Origin: Cycas panzhihuaensis
Lineage: Eukaryota > Cycadophyta
NCBI GenBank assembly: GCA_023213395.1
Contig: CM041465.1
Location: 251,913,741-251,977,740, forward strand
Reading direction: 5' to 3'
DNA length: 64,000 nucleotides
Shown one piece after another: positions 1-14,100 of the stretch (positions are counted from its first letter, which is position 1; every line of letters begins with the position of its first letter). A program made the translations under genes and the position numbers. A model generated the notes under the pieces. It did not search any database and had not been told where the DNA came from. It worked only from the letters and a program-made list of their open reading frames with translations.

Positions 1-2435
1 CTCCTCATAATAATATTTCTTGTTTAAACTAGTATTTGCTTAGATTCTGTAGTAAAAAAGGCTATCCTACAAAGTGAAAGGCAACTTAAGACCATTACTA
101 GTGATTTTCCTTTTTTTTTTTATTGCAAAAAAAAAATGAATTAATTGAACAACAAAACTATATGAAATAAATTAAACATGTCATTCAATCTAGGCTAAAA
201 TTTGACATATATATAATGATTGAATGCTCCAAATAATATAAAAACAAAGGTGGGAGACCACCTCATTGGTTATATTAATAAGTTAAATAGTACATTTACT
301 AGGATTCACAATCCCAAAGTGTCCAATATACCTAACAAAACCTAAATCCCTTTCTTCCTACTTTCTACATAGTATTGTCCTCATAGACAATTAAATACAC
401 CAAAAAAAAAAAGTTTCTCTTGAAAAATCTTGCACAACAAGGTATTATAGTTAAATATTACATTTATGGTTCAAAACCATAATAAAATCTTGTATAAGCA
501 AAATGTTTCATTCTATAAAAATATCCTATGCATAATAACATTCCTGCATATAAACTTCTTTTTTCATCTCTAGTAGAATTTCTCGTAAGCACATCCACAT
601 ACATATTAGCATACATTTATGAAGCCATTGAATAATAAATAAAAACCCAAAAAATAAAAATAGAGGTGTGTGTGGGGGGGGGAGGGGAGTTTGGGGGTTT
701 GCGCATAGAGAATTCTCCATTCATTAATGTCATTTGGTCTCAACATGAGATCATAGTTTAACATTGCATATGTCCTTCCATCAAATAAACCTTTACATGC
801 TCCCTACACTTAACTTGTATTGTAGTATACATGAATGTATGTGTGCATACCTTGCACTAAATGGTCATTGCCTTCTTACTAGATGCAAGTTGACTACCTT
901 TAACAAGCTTCATTTTCTTAAGGAGTCTTGGGTTTCTAGCCATTATTGCCCCCTACTGATCTCGAGTGCTCACCATCACATAGTTTCGCAGACTACCTAT
1001 GTTAATCAAGGAGCCATCATTCAATTCTACAAATCACATTGTTCATTATATACCAGTCACATTTGCTACCATCCATTTAACTTACACTCTGCAAGTTTAC
1101 AATAGTTGTCTAAAGCCATTAACATTGGAAAGCCATCGTTCACTGCCAACAACCTCCATTCAATCTGTAAAATAAATTGTAATAACAAAAATTTTATGAT
1201 TTATATGACCCAAAACCTTATTGCCCTACATTGTTTGATACATCTATTGGTCAACAATAAAATGTAATTTATTTTTTATCTATAAAAGTTTTGAGTCAGG
1301 TATGGTGATTTACACCACCCCTTCCAACCTAATAACATTTCATTCAATCAATCTTTATGGTATTAATTCCCTGCCTCAAAAACTTATAACATTATATTGA
1401 ATGATCCTTTACAACATAAACCCACCCCCACTCTTAAATATCATGTCAAATAGTTCCATGGCATTCAAACTCATATCCATTTTGCTAAAAGATTAGTCCA
1501 CCATACATTAAACATATATGCCTAATGTACAGTCATTTACTCCATAGTTTTTTTCCTTTCTTTAATAACACACTTCCACACAATGTTTTTTAATGTTATT
1601 TAACACATTTTAAAAGATATTTCTTTGAATTTTTATAATTCATATTTACAAGTGCAAACACACATATTCACAAGTGTAAACACACATATTCACTTTTATA
1701 ACATACCTTTCTTTTCTTTATGTTTAATAATATGTTGACTAGTTCACATTATTTTTTATGAAAGTATGAATGAGTAGACAAAGGGGTGGATTGCATACAA
1801 TACTTTTCTTATTGATAACACATTATGTTAGGGCATTTAAATATTAGCTTTTTAACCATTTCCCATATTATTTTAAGTTGAAAATTTTTGCATGCATTGA
1901 GCAATTAAACATGTCCATTTAAATTAAATTCTTTCAATAATATTTTGTGACCGATAATGTGTATAAAAATATTAAGCATATGTTCAATTATTTTTATACT
2001 TTGTTATCTTCAAATACTATACACATCACAAACATTGTTTTTCACATATGCACGCAACAATTTGTGTTAACCATCACCTTTTTGTATGACTCTAAATGTT
2101 TATTACACATGCACATCTTATGTGTTCTATTGCTTGTAAGTACATTTTGATATGCATTTCTAATGTTTATGTTTACACATATGTTTATGGGTCTTGATAT
2201 ATATATTTGTTAAACTAATCTCCTAAAAATCACATGTTCTTTTCACAATTCTATTACAGCACTTGTGTTTGGTAACCAATTCATAATTGACCTTTTTGCC
2301 AATGGACACTTTTAGGTATTAAACTACATGGCTCTTTTGATTAATCCATTAAAGGACTTGAGCACATTAACTTCATTAACAAGCCCATAGTCAACTATTC
2401 AAAATGGCCTTAATCTCAGGAATGGCCCCCATGAC
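1..2435. other. AT-rich unassigned DNA
   Basis: No gene is supported here. The open frames are short, AT-biased and show no recognisable domain or codon pattern. Two small features stand out. One is a G-rich run at about 673-697 (nine G, then four G, then five G). The other is a 22-bp direct duplication at 1649-1692. The stretch ends where the first copia-like gag reading begins. Confidence 0.6.
1649..1692. repeat. 22-bp tandem duplication
   Basis: Two head-to-tail copies of a 22-bp unit (core CAAGTG-AAACACACATATT) differ by one base. This is a simple local duplication with no sign of function. Confidence 0.7.
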
Positions 2436-2440
2436 CAATA

Positions 2441-5400
2441 TTCTAGTACCTAGTAGCTCAAATTATATCAATTAGAAGGTCAAAGCCTCTAACCAACTTA
2501 AACAACAAAAGTTGTGAAGATATATCACTAGTGAATTTTTAAAAACTTCTACCGATTATCCAAATGCATATATGTTGTATCTAATGAATTGTGATGGTGC
2601 CTTAAGGACCATCCTCTTATCTTTGTCACCTGACATACAACAACAATTCACTAGCACAAATAAACTTGCCAAAGCTTACAAAAAGTTAAAAAACCAAATA
2701 TGAAAAAGTTGACAATATGTGAGTCGCTGCACTGAGACAAAAATCATATGACCTTAAGTTTAAAGATTTATCCAAAGTTGAGGATTTTTTATCTAGTTTA
2801 CAATCCATTAATATCAATTTAGGAGGTTGAGTTAAGCCTTCTATTACTATAGGTGAAAGAATTATCACTACAACACATGCCAATGACAATGATACTCTCA
2901 TCTAGCTTACAATAAATAAACTACCAAAAACTTACAACCAATACAAGACCATGAGACAACAATGCAATCATCCAACCATATCATTTGATGAACTAACAAG
3001 AGAGTTGATCAAATACCAATCTATACTCATTCAAACAGGCAAAAGACAAGACTTGTCACAAGCTCTTTTTTCACATATTAGATCATCTCAATGACCTAAA
3101 CTCCAAAATCTACCACATAATGCAACTAAAACATATAATAATTCAAGACCTCAAAAACACAACATAGGTCCTACTATAAAATATTACAATACAAATTCAA
3201 AATATAACAACTCAAACTCTAGTTCGTCAAGAAGTTTTAACCAACACTTAGTGCAGAATCATCCTACATAGTTGAGTCTTAGCTCATATGGAAACTTTAC
3301 TAAAAAACCTACTCAAAATATAAAGTACAATTCAAACTTGTACTTGTTGCCACAAAAAGGGGTATACCAAAATGGTTTTTAGAAATTGAATAGTTGCTCA
3401 GGGATAGAAAGCCTCCAAAGGGATTCAACAAGGATTCCATGGCTCTTTAATTACATCCACCTCAATCATTTCTGCTCCTATTTCATCATCAACCCCTTAG
3501 GTCCTAGACTCAAGTACCTCTCATGATGTGACAACACACTAAACCTTCTTTTCCTTGTATGAACCTCGAGTTAATTCATGTGAGGAAATATCCTTTGGAA
3601 GTGGTTCTCATTTGAAAGTCATTAGAACGGGGAATGTTTCACTCAAGAATAGTTCCATTGACAATGTATTTTATGTCCCGAGTTTATTTCCAAACCTTTT
3701 ATCTGTATATTAGATCTACCAAAAGGATCTCGCAGTTGAATTCTGAAAGGACAAGTATATAATAAAACAACCCTTCAATGACTTTAAAGGTATTACTTCC
3801 AGACTATTTCATCATAAAGCCAATCTCTATAATCTTATTGATCTAACAAATAAACTAAGAAGACAACATTTACTTCTTATGTAACCCAATCTAATCCAAC
3901 TAGTAAATTATGGCATGAATTCTTTGACCATATTAATTATGGCAAGTTACACATCTAAACTAGCATAACATGGTTCACGGATTATCTATATTATGTTTAG
4001 TGCACGGTACTAGTGAAGCTTATGTACTAGACAAACAACTAGACACTTTCCCTAATAAAACAACATTTAAGACCAAACAACCCTTATAACCAGTTCACTC
4101 TAATATATATGGACCATTTCAGGTCCCTTCTTAATTAAAAAGTAATTATTTCATTACTTTCATTAATGACTTTTCCAGAACATGCAAAATCTATATTATC
4201 AAAAAGTGCAGTGAACTATTTGATTGGTTTATTGAGTTTAAAGATTTAGTAGAAAGTCAGTCCAACTATAGGATACAAATTCTTAAAACTCATAATGTTT
4301 AAGAGTACTTAAGTAAGCTATTTATCTAATTTAGCAAAAAGAATGGCATTAGATATCAACATTTTATTGCCTACATATAGCAACAAAATGGTATTACTGA
4401 AAGAAAAGATCAAACCTTAGTTGAAATGGCTTGATGCATCCTACACTATAAATAATTAGATCTTAAACTTTGATCAGAAGTTGTAAACTTTTCAAACAAC
4501 CTTCTTTATAGGATACCTACCAAAGTTGTGAACATTGCCCCTAAAGACAAGTGATTAGGAAGGAAACCCTCGATTAAACATCTAAAATTCTTTAAAAGCA
4601 TTGCCTGGACTCATGTCCCAAAATAAAGAAGACAAAAACTAGACCCTTAAAGATCCAAGTTTATCTTTGTTAGATATAGTGAAAAAAGCAAAGAATACAG
4701 ATTATTTGATCTCGTTATTGATAGAATCTCTATTAGAAGACATGTTAAATTTAACGAAAAAGGCTCAAGCTTCCACTCAATTAGTGATTATATTTATTCT
4801 CCCCTACTTACTACTAACATAACACTTGATTCAAATGAATCTAATTGCTTAGTTCCTTGTCATAAAAACCTCATTAAAAATTATGTTGATGACTTAGAAT
4901 TACTTCAAACACTTACAACGAGTGATTCCAATACAAAAAATCAAAGTAATTCATAACTAATATCTACTAACTCTATTAATGAAAGTCCACAAGTCTAAAA
5001 ATAGTCAAAATAGGTCCAAAAGGCCATTACAATTGTTGAATTTAATGTTGGTGATCCTTCAAAAATATGAAGAAATAAATCTCAAAGATTGCAAACTAAC
5101 TTTTATTTCATGGCCAAAGTCATGACTTAGATAGATCCAAAAAGTTTCAAAGAAGTTAAAGAGAGTCCAATTTAGAAAATGACAACAAACCTGAGAATGA
5201 CACATTAATAAGAAATTGCACATAGGACTTAGTTCCCCTTCCTCATAGAAATAACTAAGTTGGGTGTAAATGGATTTACCGCATTAAGTATAACTCACAA
5301 AGTGCAATTGAAAAATACAAAGCTAGGTTAATAGCACAAGTAAATGGATTTCGTACACTGATGGGATTATTTCATAAGCTAATGGGATTGACTATAATGA

Positions 5401-6680
5401 AACCTTTACTCCAGTTATCAAATTGAACACAATCAAAATCGTTCTCTCTTTATCAATCAAGTTTGGATGAGAGATCTATCGAATTAATAAAGAGTGCATT
5501 TTTAAATGGTGATTTGGATGAAAAATTTTACGTAACTCAACCACTTGGTTTTGTTTCTAACCCCAACCTAGTTTGTAGACTTAAAATAACACTGCATGGT
5601 CTCAAATAAGCCCCTAGGTCTTGGTATGATAAGATTGATAAATATCATTTTCAAAATGGCTTTAGTAAATATGTCAATGATCTTAACTTATATTTCAAAA
5701 AAAAAAGTAATAACATTATTCTTTTAGTTTTATATATCAATGACATTATTATTATTAATTCTTTGTGTATTGCACTTTTAGCTTTAAAATCTAAGCTAAT
5801 GTCAAATGTTAAAATGATTAACCTAAGTCTACTCCATTATTTTCTTGGTCTTCAAGTCTACCAAACAGGATTAGATATATTCATCTTATAACCCAAAGAT
5901 TTAATATGGAAACTTATAAGTTAGCACCTACTCCTCTCCAGCCAAGAATTAAATTTACTTTTAATTTTGAGTTTCCTTTAATATATGCCACTTAATATTG
6001 ACAAGGAATTGGCAATTTAATTTACCTAATACATACTTGTCATAATATTTCTTATGCAATTTCTCTATCTTTACTATTCATGTAAAAACTCCATGACTCA
6101 TACAAGAAAGCAACTAAGAGAATTTCTTGCTACCTACACGTTACCATACACTATGGCCTTGATTACAATTACATTAACCCTGATCTTCAATTAGATGGTT
6201 TTACATATTCTAATTTGGCTAGAGGATGTTGATGAAAGGAAATCTATTGTCGGTCATGTTTTCTTTCTTGATTCTACTCCAATCACGTGGATGAGCAAGA
6301 AAATGCTATATCTAGCTCTCTCTATAACTAAACCAAAATATCATGCCTTAGTTAAATCTAGCAAAGAAGCCTTATGGATAAAGTCTATGCATGATCAAAT
6401 TGGTTTTCCTTTTAGTTCTATATTAATTAATATTAATAATCAGAGTGTTATTTCTATTGCTACTAATCTTATTTGTCATTGAAGAACTGAACATATTGAG
6501 CTTCATCAACAATTTATTCATAACTTGGTTAATGATGACATTCTTTAACTTTTGTATTGTCCTATAGATGTACAGGTTGCAAACATCATGACCAAGTCTC
6601 TCACTAAATCCAAGCTTTTGAAGTTACAAGAACTTCTAAAAGTTGAAGTCTCCATCAAAGTAGGATCTACATGATGAAGT
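2441..6680 (+). pseudogene. Ty1/copia gag-pol relic (element A)
   Basis: Relic of a copia polyprotein that once made capsid, protease, integrase, reverse transcriptase and RNase H. Order seen: a gag-like region (about 2441-3100); a pre-integrase stretch with NVFYVPSLFPNLLSV (about 3628-3703); integrase core with HSNIYGPF near 4095 and the C-terminal QQNGITER near 4385; reverse transcriptase (about 5260-5850) with FLNGDLDE and YINDIII where active copies have YVDD; and RNase H (6195-6640) ending in the usual IMTKSLTK. Domain order fits copia (integrase before RT). Stops and frameshifts are dense throughout, so it is long dead. It is followed by a polypurine tract and a 3' LTR. No 5' LTR or PBS was found, so the left limit is approximate. 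Confidence 0.85.
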
Positions 6681-6723
6681 CTTCTTCAATTCTTGCATTT
6701 CCCAGGTCAATGTTGAAGGGGGA

Positions 6724-7138
6724 TGTTAGAATATTAATATAATTATGTATCATTATACCTTTAAAATATTGTCTTGAATAGCTTTGTTATTAATCTCTAG
6801 ATAAAGTATATTATTAAATTATTAAATTTTATTTTAATTTTATTATTATGAATAATTAAGTAACATGTGGGTTTTTTGTTATGTGGACAATGGGTGTAGA
6901 TACCATATCCATTCCATGCATAATGCACAAAAAACATAATACACTACGATATAATTTTTCTATTATTTATTATTTACTTAAAGGTGTTTCTTTTACCTAA
7001 AAGGGTTTTTTCACCTCTCAAATTTCTGCTGTTGTTTTGTGTGATTATTATGATCCAAGTGTCTCCTGAATCTTGTGTTTTTCATGCATTTGTATTGATT
7101 CCAATAATATAATACGTGATATATTGTCTCTAGCTATC
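6724..7138 (+). repeat. 3' LTR of copia element A
   Basis: It begins TGTTAGAATATT directly after the polypurine tract GAAGGGGGA (about 6715-6723), just downstream of the RNase H relic, as expected for a 3' LTR. The right end is uncertain: no clear CA terminus or TSD was found, and 7138 is where an opposite-strand gypsy gag relic starts. Confidence 0.55.
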
Positions 7139-8100
7139 AAACCAAATTGATGTGTAACTCTACTCTCAATTTTAGTCTAGGATTTCCAACATAGTAATCC
7201 ATAGTTTGGTATAATGGAAGGTCTACTTTACTGAGTACTCTCTCAAAATTTTCAATATACTCTAGAACTATGGACTCAAAACTAAAACAAGTGGACAAAT
7301 TAGATGTTGTATGGCTCTCCCTATTTTCTTGAGGTGTAGGTAATAGAGTCAACCCTAAATTTGTTGTAACTAGTTTATGTGGTTATAGTAGCTCTAAACC
7401 AATTGTTGCCTAAAGTAAAAGCATGTCCTTCAAGCTTATTTTTCCTGAACCATACCTATTCATATCTTGTTATGGTTCTTACATTTGATATTGCACCTTC
7501 AACCTCTATTAACCATTCTTCTAGTTTAATCAGTCCTTTCAACCTAACCAATGCACTTTATGTTCATCTTGATTATATAGGGAGCCTTGGATGCTTTATC
7601 TTATGGCTAAAATTGATCTCGTAATTTGAAACTATGCCCCCAAGGTCTTGCCAGTGGCATTTTCCTTTGTTGATTCTAACTTAATATAGGTATTTCTTCT
7701 TGTCTTAACCCTATTAAGGTCTACAACATCTATCTAATTTTATCCATGCTCTATTGGATTTCTCTCTATCCTTCTTTGAGGCTATCTAACCTTTTATTCC
7801 ATGTTTTCAAGGCCAACATACATTACGCTCTATACAACATCTAATAATTTAGCATCGATTTCCATTCCAGAGACTTTGGTAGCCCACTTAGTAAAATCTA
7901 TTTCTAAAGTTACCAAGGTTCTAAAACCTACTTTCCTAGTAGGCATGGTGCTTCTGGTTTCGACCTAACTAGATAAGTGGTTACAAACTAATAGGGTTGG
8001 ATTGGAATAATTGGTAACAAATATGGTCCATAGTGGTTTTGGACAAGTGGCTACTCCAACTTTGGGAATTAGGATACTAGGGTTAAGTGAGAGTAGATTC
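7137..8100 (-). pseudogene. Ty3/gypsy gag relic, minus strand
   Basis: On the minus strand a gag-like order can be read: KLEEWLIEVEGAIS near 7470-7540 (the gypsy gag 'WL..ve.yf' pattern), then VLEYIENFERVLSKV and a GNPRLKLRVEL stretch at 7137-7290, which match the 'YI..F..L' and 'GL...LR.EL' part of Retrotrans_gag. Stops and frameshifts break it. A degenerate PBS upstream on the same strand (8859-8870) fits a decayed gypsy 5' end whose pol portion is missing. The family match is by motif only. Confidence 0.45.
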
Positions 8101-10447
8101 AAGGTATATTCAGCTAATGGAAATGAAAATTGTGAAGCCTTGATTCTAGGTCAATGATAGCTTGGAAGTAGACACCTCTCCTTCGTTTTGAGAATATTAT
8201 AGTCTTACAATTAAAATGGAACTCTCATAAAAGGATTAATTATTTTCAAAAATACTATGATTAAGATGTGTTAAATTTTAAATTTTTTTAAAATATATAC
8301 TTAACCTAGATAAGAAATAAGATATATTCCTCATTTTATTCCTTGAAAGGGAATACTCTGATTTTAAGACCAAATGTTTAATAAACTATAAGTATTCTAA
8401 ATCATAAAGGAAGATTCTAAATTTTTAAATTAAAAAAAAAACAATATACTAATGCTAGGTAACAAAATTCGATTTTCTTATGATAAGGCTAACTTATGGG
8501 GAACATAAAATAAAATATTTACCTAGAAAAACTTTCCTATGTGGCATGTGACCTACAAAGTTTTGGGTGGGGCAAAGATAACCTATGCGAATAGGAAGAT
8601 GGCAATAAGGGGATTGACAGTTTAATATGATCCTACAAGGCTATTCTACCACCTTTTGAGGAATACAAGTCATGTGGCAAAGTTGCCTAGTTCAAAGGTG
8701 TTGTTATGCCAATGACAATGCCACTCATCAAAAGACCTCAACCACTACTACTAAGAGTTTATTTATGACACAGAAATTAATGTTGGTCCACAAAGGAGCC
8801 ACTATAGGTAGTAGGTAGTAGTTGTTGATTGTTGGTAAACCTTGAAGGATCTTATTTAGCTCTGATGCAAATTGTTGCATTCAAAGATGTTATCAGAGTA
8901 ACAAGGAATAAAAATAATAAAAATGGCAATAAATGGAAGGTTACATATAGTTTAAGGCAACCTCATCACCCAACGTAGAGAATGGAGACCTTGTCTCTAA
9001 CAGTACAATCAAAGCACAAGCCTCTCCAAGAGAAATTACGAACAATAATCCAAAATTAGTGATATACTCTCCTTCTACTCACATGGATTAAAATACATGA
9101 TAGTAACACATTTAATATTAATTATTAGAGCAAACTTGGTTGTGACTTGGATCACAATAAGTTGTTTCAAATTCCTCTTCTAAACCTTAAGAAGGGAGCA
9201 CAATGTACAAAAATTTATGCCATTGAAATCGACCATGGAAAACTCTAGAAATGGTCAAAGACAGTTAACAAGTTTAGTAATTACTATAATAAGGTATTTT
9301 GGTCCCAAGAACCCTCAATCAAGAACAAAAGAACCATGGGAGATTCTAAACCTAATAATCAATAGAGACTTGAAAGAGCGTTTGCATTTAGTTCTGAAGA
9401 TGTTGAGAGCTTCTCTCATGAGATGATTTGTAACACCCATCTAAAACTTGTTGAAATTCATGTCACCATTGTAGAGATGGTTGATGAAAAGGGCCATAGT
9501 ATTGTTGGCTTCCCTTGTGAATTTTATGAAGTAGCTTTTGTCTACAATACTCTAATATTCTTAAAGGCTATTAAGTGGCCTTTGGAATAAGATCTCTTTG
9601 ACCCAAAATCAATAAGATGGCATTAAGCTCATTCGTAAATAAAGACATATTAGGCCCTTGCCAAAAGAGTTATAACATATCCCTCTAGAATTGTTAAATT
9701 GTAGCATATATGATTTGTCTACGTAGGTACATTTTGGACAACCTTAAGTTTGATTTAGTGTGCATAGAATAGGCTAGAAAACCCTCCTAATAAAACCATT
9801 TTATGAAATTTGACTTTTAAAGTCCTTATGCCAAGATCAAATGGTGATTTTATAAGACCCAAGATTTGGTGAAAGATTTTTAAAAATGGTAAACATATTC
9901 TTCTCTAATGGTTATAATTGTATCTCCATTAGGAATTGCACTACCAAACTTAATCTAACCAAAGTAGGTCAACACATAGCTCTTCCTCTATGTATTTTGT
10001 AGTTTTTGCCACTGGCTATTTAATCTATCACAAGACATATAGGGACTCATCAAAGGTATCTAACATCTAAGGGAAGAAAATCAACATCTAATAAATATAA
10101 GTGGATTATAAGGGTTAGCAAGGACAAGAAAGCATGAAAAGTCTTAATTAAATATAAAATAGCTTAAGAAAGAAACTTGACCAGAATGGATTCAAGCTCT
10201 TACCCCAAGCCTTGTTAATCACTCTAGTCTCAAATACATCAAGAAAGTAATTATATCTTAAAGAGCATATGGAAAGCTTATCATTTGACAACTAGAGAGG
10301 TAAGCATCTACTAAAAGGAATGCCTAAATGTCCTCAATCAGTATGTTGGTCATTCATTTTAACTATAGAAAAACTCTACTTATAACAAACCCCATGGTTT
10401 GAATCCAACAGGATTTTTACAAAAAGACCATTGCATAATGTTTGATT
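8101..10447. other. unassigned intergenic DNA
   Basis: Apart from the possible PBS at 8859-8870, no coding region or repeat could be supported. Some of it may be the LTR of the gypsy relic to its left, but no matching second copy is present. A 69-codon frame at 9217-9426 has no recognisable motif. Confidence 0.5.
8859..8870 (-). other. possible degenerate PBS
   Basis: GCTCTGATGCAA matches 10 of 12 bases of the minus-strand form of the initiator-Met tRNA PBS. It lies on the 5' side of the minus-strand gypsy gag relic. A TG start (8873) two bases further right could open the 5' LTR. The LTR's far end was not found. Confidence 0.35.
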
Positions 10448-10915
10448 TGCTAGAACCTTAAAGTTCTATTGTTAAATTATGTATTATGTAAATGTACTTT
10501 TTTAATTAATGTGTAAACTACACACCCATACTTTCCTAGTGTTATAACATGTTGTAACTTATGAGCCAATAAACCTTTACCCTCTTTTTATATATCTACA
10601 CATATGCATGTATGTTTGACAATTGTTAAACATGCAAGGTACTTGTGTGTATGATCAACACTTATCGATCATACAACGCACCTAAGGGGAACCTTCTCAT
10701 CTATATAGAGATCATTTTCTCTTATATGGCATAATGAGAGTGGGATGTAATGTTATCCTACTAAGTTGAATATAATTCATTCTTATTGAAGATAAGACAA
10801 ATCCTTTCTCCTCCATATTATCTCATACTTATGTGCTTGTTGTTTTCAAGCTTGTTGTGGATGTAAATCATCTTTATCTAGTCCTTCATTATCCCCTTAT
10901 GATCCAAATTTATCA
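10448..10915 (+). repeat. 5' LTR of element D
   Basis: 468 bp, starting TGCTAGAACC and ending TTATCA. It aligns along its whole length with 30498-30940, including shared blocks such as ATGCAAGGTACTTG and GTGGGATGTAATGTTAT. The start has one change from the canonical TGTT. Confidence 0.85.
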
Positions 10916-10918
10916 TTT

Positions 10919-10930
10919 TGGTATTAAAGT
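10919..10930 (+). other. PBS of element D
   Basis: TGGTATTAAAGT lies three bases after the 5' LTR. It matches the initiator-Met tRNA site TGGTATCAGAGC at 9 of 12 positions, and all three differences are transitions. Confidence 0.65.
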
Positions 10931-10948
10931 TATTTTTTATAGGGTTTC

Positions 10949-10969
10949 TGTGAGAGTTTGTTTATATGT
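10949..10969 (-). repeat. element C 3' LTR, outer fragment
   Basis: 21-bp end of C's 3' LTR (TGTGAGAGTTT...), cut off from the rest (16140-16539) by the insertion of element B. It aligns with the start of the intact LTR copy at 20418. Confidence 0.75.
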
Positions 10970-11151
10970 TGTTGGATGGTAATATCAGAGATGCATGGAA
11001 GATAGCTTTGTTATTGATTCACAATGCATATATACAATGAGAGCAACAACTACCTAATAACTATCTAATATGTGGATGACACGTGTCCACCATTTAATTA
11101 CATTACATTAGGGTGGACTTATGTCTTAAGATAAAACATTATATTCTAACA
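10970..11151 (-). repeat. 3' LTR of element B
   Basis: 182 bp, plus-strand ends TGTTGGATGG and TTCTAACA. It pairs with 15942-16139 and lacks the 16-bp segment found in that copy. Confidence 0.9.
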
Positions 11152-11166
11152 CCCTCTCTTAATGTT

Positions 11167-14100
11167 TTATCCAATTAATCCTATCTTGTCTCTTAATGTT
11201 TGAAATCTTTCCTTTCCTAATGGTTTGGTCAGAATATCTACAATTTGATCATGAGTTGGACAATAGACAAGATCTATTTCTTTATTTTGTACTTTTTTTC
11301 TTATGAAATGGTGCTGAACTTCAATATGTTTAGTTCTGGCATGGAATACTGGATTCTTGGTCAGCTTGATTGTACTTTGATTGTCGCAGAAGAGTGTAGT
11401 TATTGTTTCTTGAGGTACATTTAGATCTTTTAACAACTGTCTGAGCTATATTGCTTCAGTGGTAGCGCTTACTGCTGATTTGTATTCTGCTTTTGTTAAG
11501 GATAATGCTATAGTGACTTGCTTCTTACAACTCCAAGAGATTGGTGAATAGCCCAAAAAGAAGCAAAAGCCACTGGTGGATTTCCTTTGTTCTTTGTCAC
11601 CTGCCCAATCTGAGTCATAGAAACCTGTTAACTGAAGTGATGTTTCTCTTAAAAAGTTTAGTTTTAACTCTATTGTTCCTCTGAGATATCTTAAGATCCT
11701 TTTGGCAGCATTCCAATGTCTTATCTTTGGCTCATGCATGTATCTATATATTAGGCTCACAATATATGAAATGCCAGGTCTTGTTGTTGTGAGACAGATA
11801 AGACTTCTGACAAGTTGCCTGTACAAGGTTGCATCAAAGCAGTGATCTTCTTTATTTGGAGTTAAATTACAATTTACTTCCATTGGAGTAGAGCAAGGAT
11901 TGCAATCTTCCATTATGAACTTAGTTAGTAGATCCTTGATGTACTTACTTTGACACAAGGTAACTGAACTGTCATGTTATTGAATCTAAATCTTTAAGTA
12001 GAAGCTTAGGACTCTGAGATCAGTCATTTCAAATTTGCTTCCCAGTTGTCTCTTTATGTTTGATATAGAAGCTTCATCATTGCCTGTGATGAGCATGTCA
12101 TCAACATAAACTACTATAATGGTTGTTTCTCCATTCTTGCTTTTCTTGTACAAACTTGAGTCAAAACTGCTTCTTAGGAAGCCATTTTTATAGAGGTAAT
12201 TATCTAATTTGGCGTACCAAGTATATGAGACTTGTTTCAATCTATATAGAGCCTTTTTTAACTTGCAGACTAGATGTTCTTGTCCTGCTTTAATATAACC
12301 TTTAGGCTGGGACATATAGACTTCTTCTTCAATTTCTCCATTTAAGAAGGCACTCTTGACGTCCAGTTCATATATTTTTTAGTTTTTACATCCTACTATA
12401 GCTATGATTGTTCTAATAGTATTCAACTTGGCCACTGGAGAAAAGGGTTCTTCGTAGTCTATGCCTGTTGTCTGTGTGTATCATTTTTCAACTAACATGG
12501 CTTTGTGTTTTTCTATTTTTCCACCTGGTCCTCTTTTAATTTTATAAACCCATTTGTAGCCTACAACTGACTTGTTAGAAAGTAGCTCAACTAGCTCCCA
12601 GGTCTGATTTTTTATGATGGAGTCCAATTCAACATCCATGGTGTTCCTCTATTCGACATGTATTTTGGCTTTTGTGAAAGATTGTGGTTCAACATTGCTG
12701 ATTAGAGCCTTTGGTCTTTGGCTTCTTATTCTATGAGGCAGAATTTCTCCTTTGTTTTCTTCTAAGATCTTGAGATACCATTTTGGTAATCTCTTCAAAT
12801 TTTCACCTTCAATTTCTATGGTACTTTCTACAATTTCTAAAGTTGAATCTATGCTTAAGTCGTGTATGGTTTCTTCTTAAGTTTCTTCAGTGATAACACT
12901 GGGTTCTTCTTCTTCTATATGATTATATGGAAGAATTTGAGGTATTATTTCAAGTATCTGAGTACCACTGGTATTTTCTTCTTTGTCCTCCTCATTGAAG
13001 ACAACATCTTGACTTACATAGACCTTATTGGTTATAGGATTAATGCCCTTATATGCTTTTAAATTTTTGTTGTATCCCACCATGATGTATTCAATGCTCT
13101 TTTAGTCCAGTTTCACCATTTTTTTGTCTGGAATATGAACGAATGCTTGGCTATAAAAAACCTTTAAATGACTTATGTTTGGCTTCCTTTCTATCCAGGC
13201 TTCTTCTGGAGTAGATTGATTTACTGCTTTGGTTGGACTCCTGCTTAATAGATAACAGGTCGTGCTAACAGCTTCGACCCAATAGGTCTTAGGGACATTT
13301 TTTGTATATAACATACTTCGTGCCATTTCCATAATGACTCGATTTTTCTATTCTGCAACTCCATTTGATTGAGGCGTATATGGAGTTATAAATTGTCTTT
13401 GTATTCCTCCATTCTTGCAATATTCCAAAAATTCTTTGGAGATGTATTCACCACCTCTATATGATCTTATGCACTTAATTTTGACATTACTTTCTAGCTT
13501 AGCTTCTGCTTTGAACTCTTTAAATGCATCAAGTGCTTCAGATTTTGTATGCAAAAAATAGATCTATATTTTTCTAGTGAAGTCATCTATAAAGGTGAGG
13601 AAGTATCTTTTCCTATTAATTAAGTGTGGAGTGATGGGACCTCAGAGATCAGTGTGTACCAACTCCAATTTTTCTTTGACTCGTCATTTGCTTTCTTGAA
13701 AGAGAAGTCTATGCCATTTGCCAGACTAACGACTTTTACATATAAAGTTATTTGATGTGATATGAGGTAATCCAATCACTAGATTTTTTCTTTCTATGTT
13801 TTTTAGCTTTTCTATGGGAAGATATCCATGAAGTGCCATATTTTATCATTATTACTTATAGTAGTACATGGTTTTACATCAAGTAGAATGGGGTGTGATA
13901 GCAGCTTGTACAGGTCATTGCATTCAACCCCTTTTGCAATTACATTCCCATTGTTTTTCATGTCATAAATATAACAGAAACCCTTTTCATCAAAAAGAGT
14001 ACACAAACATTTTTTCTTCAGTTGAGAGACAGAGAGAAGGTTCATTTTTAGATATGGCACAAAGATGACATCACCTATTTTTTTAACCTTGTCTTTGATC

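Noticed and set aside
764-1105. 113-codon plus-strand open frame
   Set aside because: The composition is that of translated AT-rich noncoding DNA, with no domain, no flanking gene signals and many Cys/His/Tyr from low-complexity codons.
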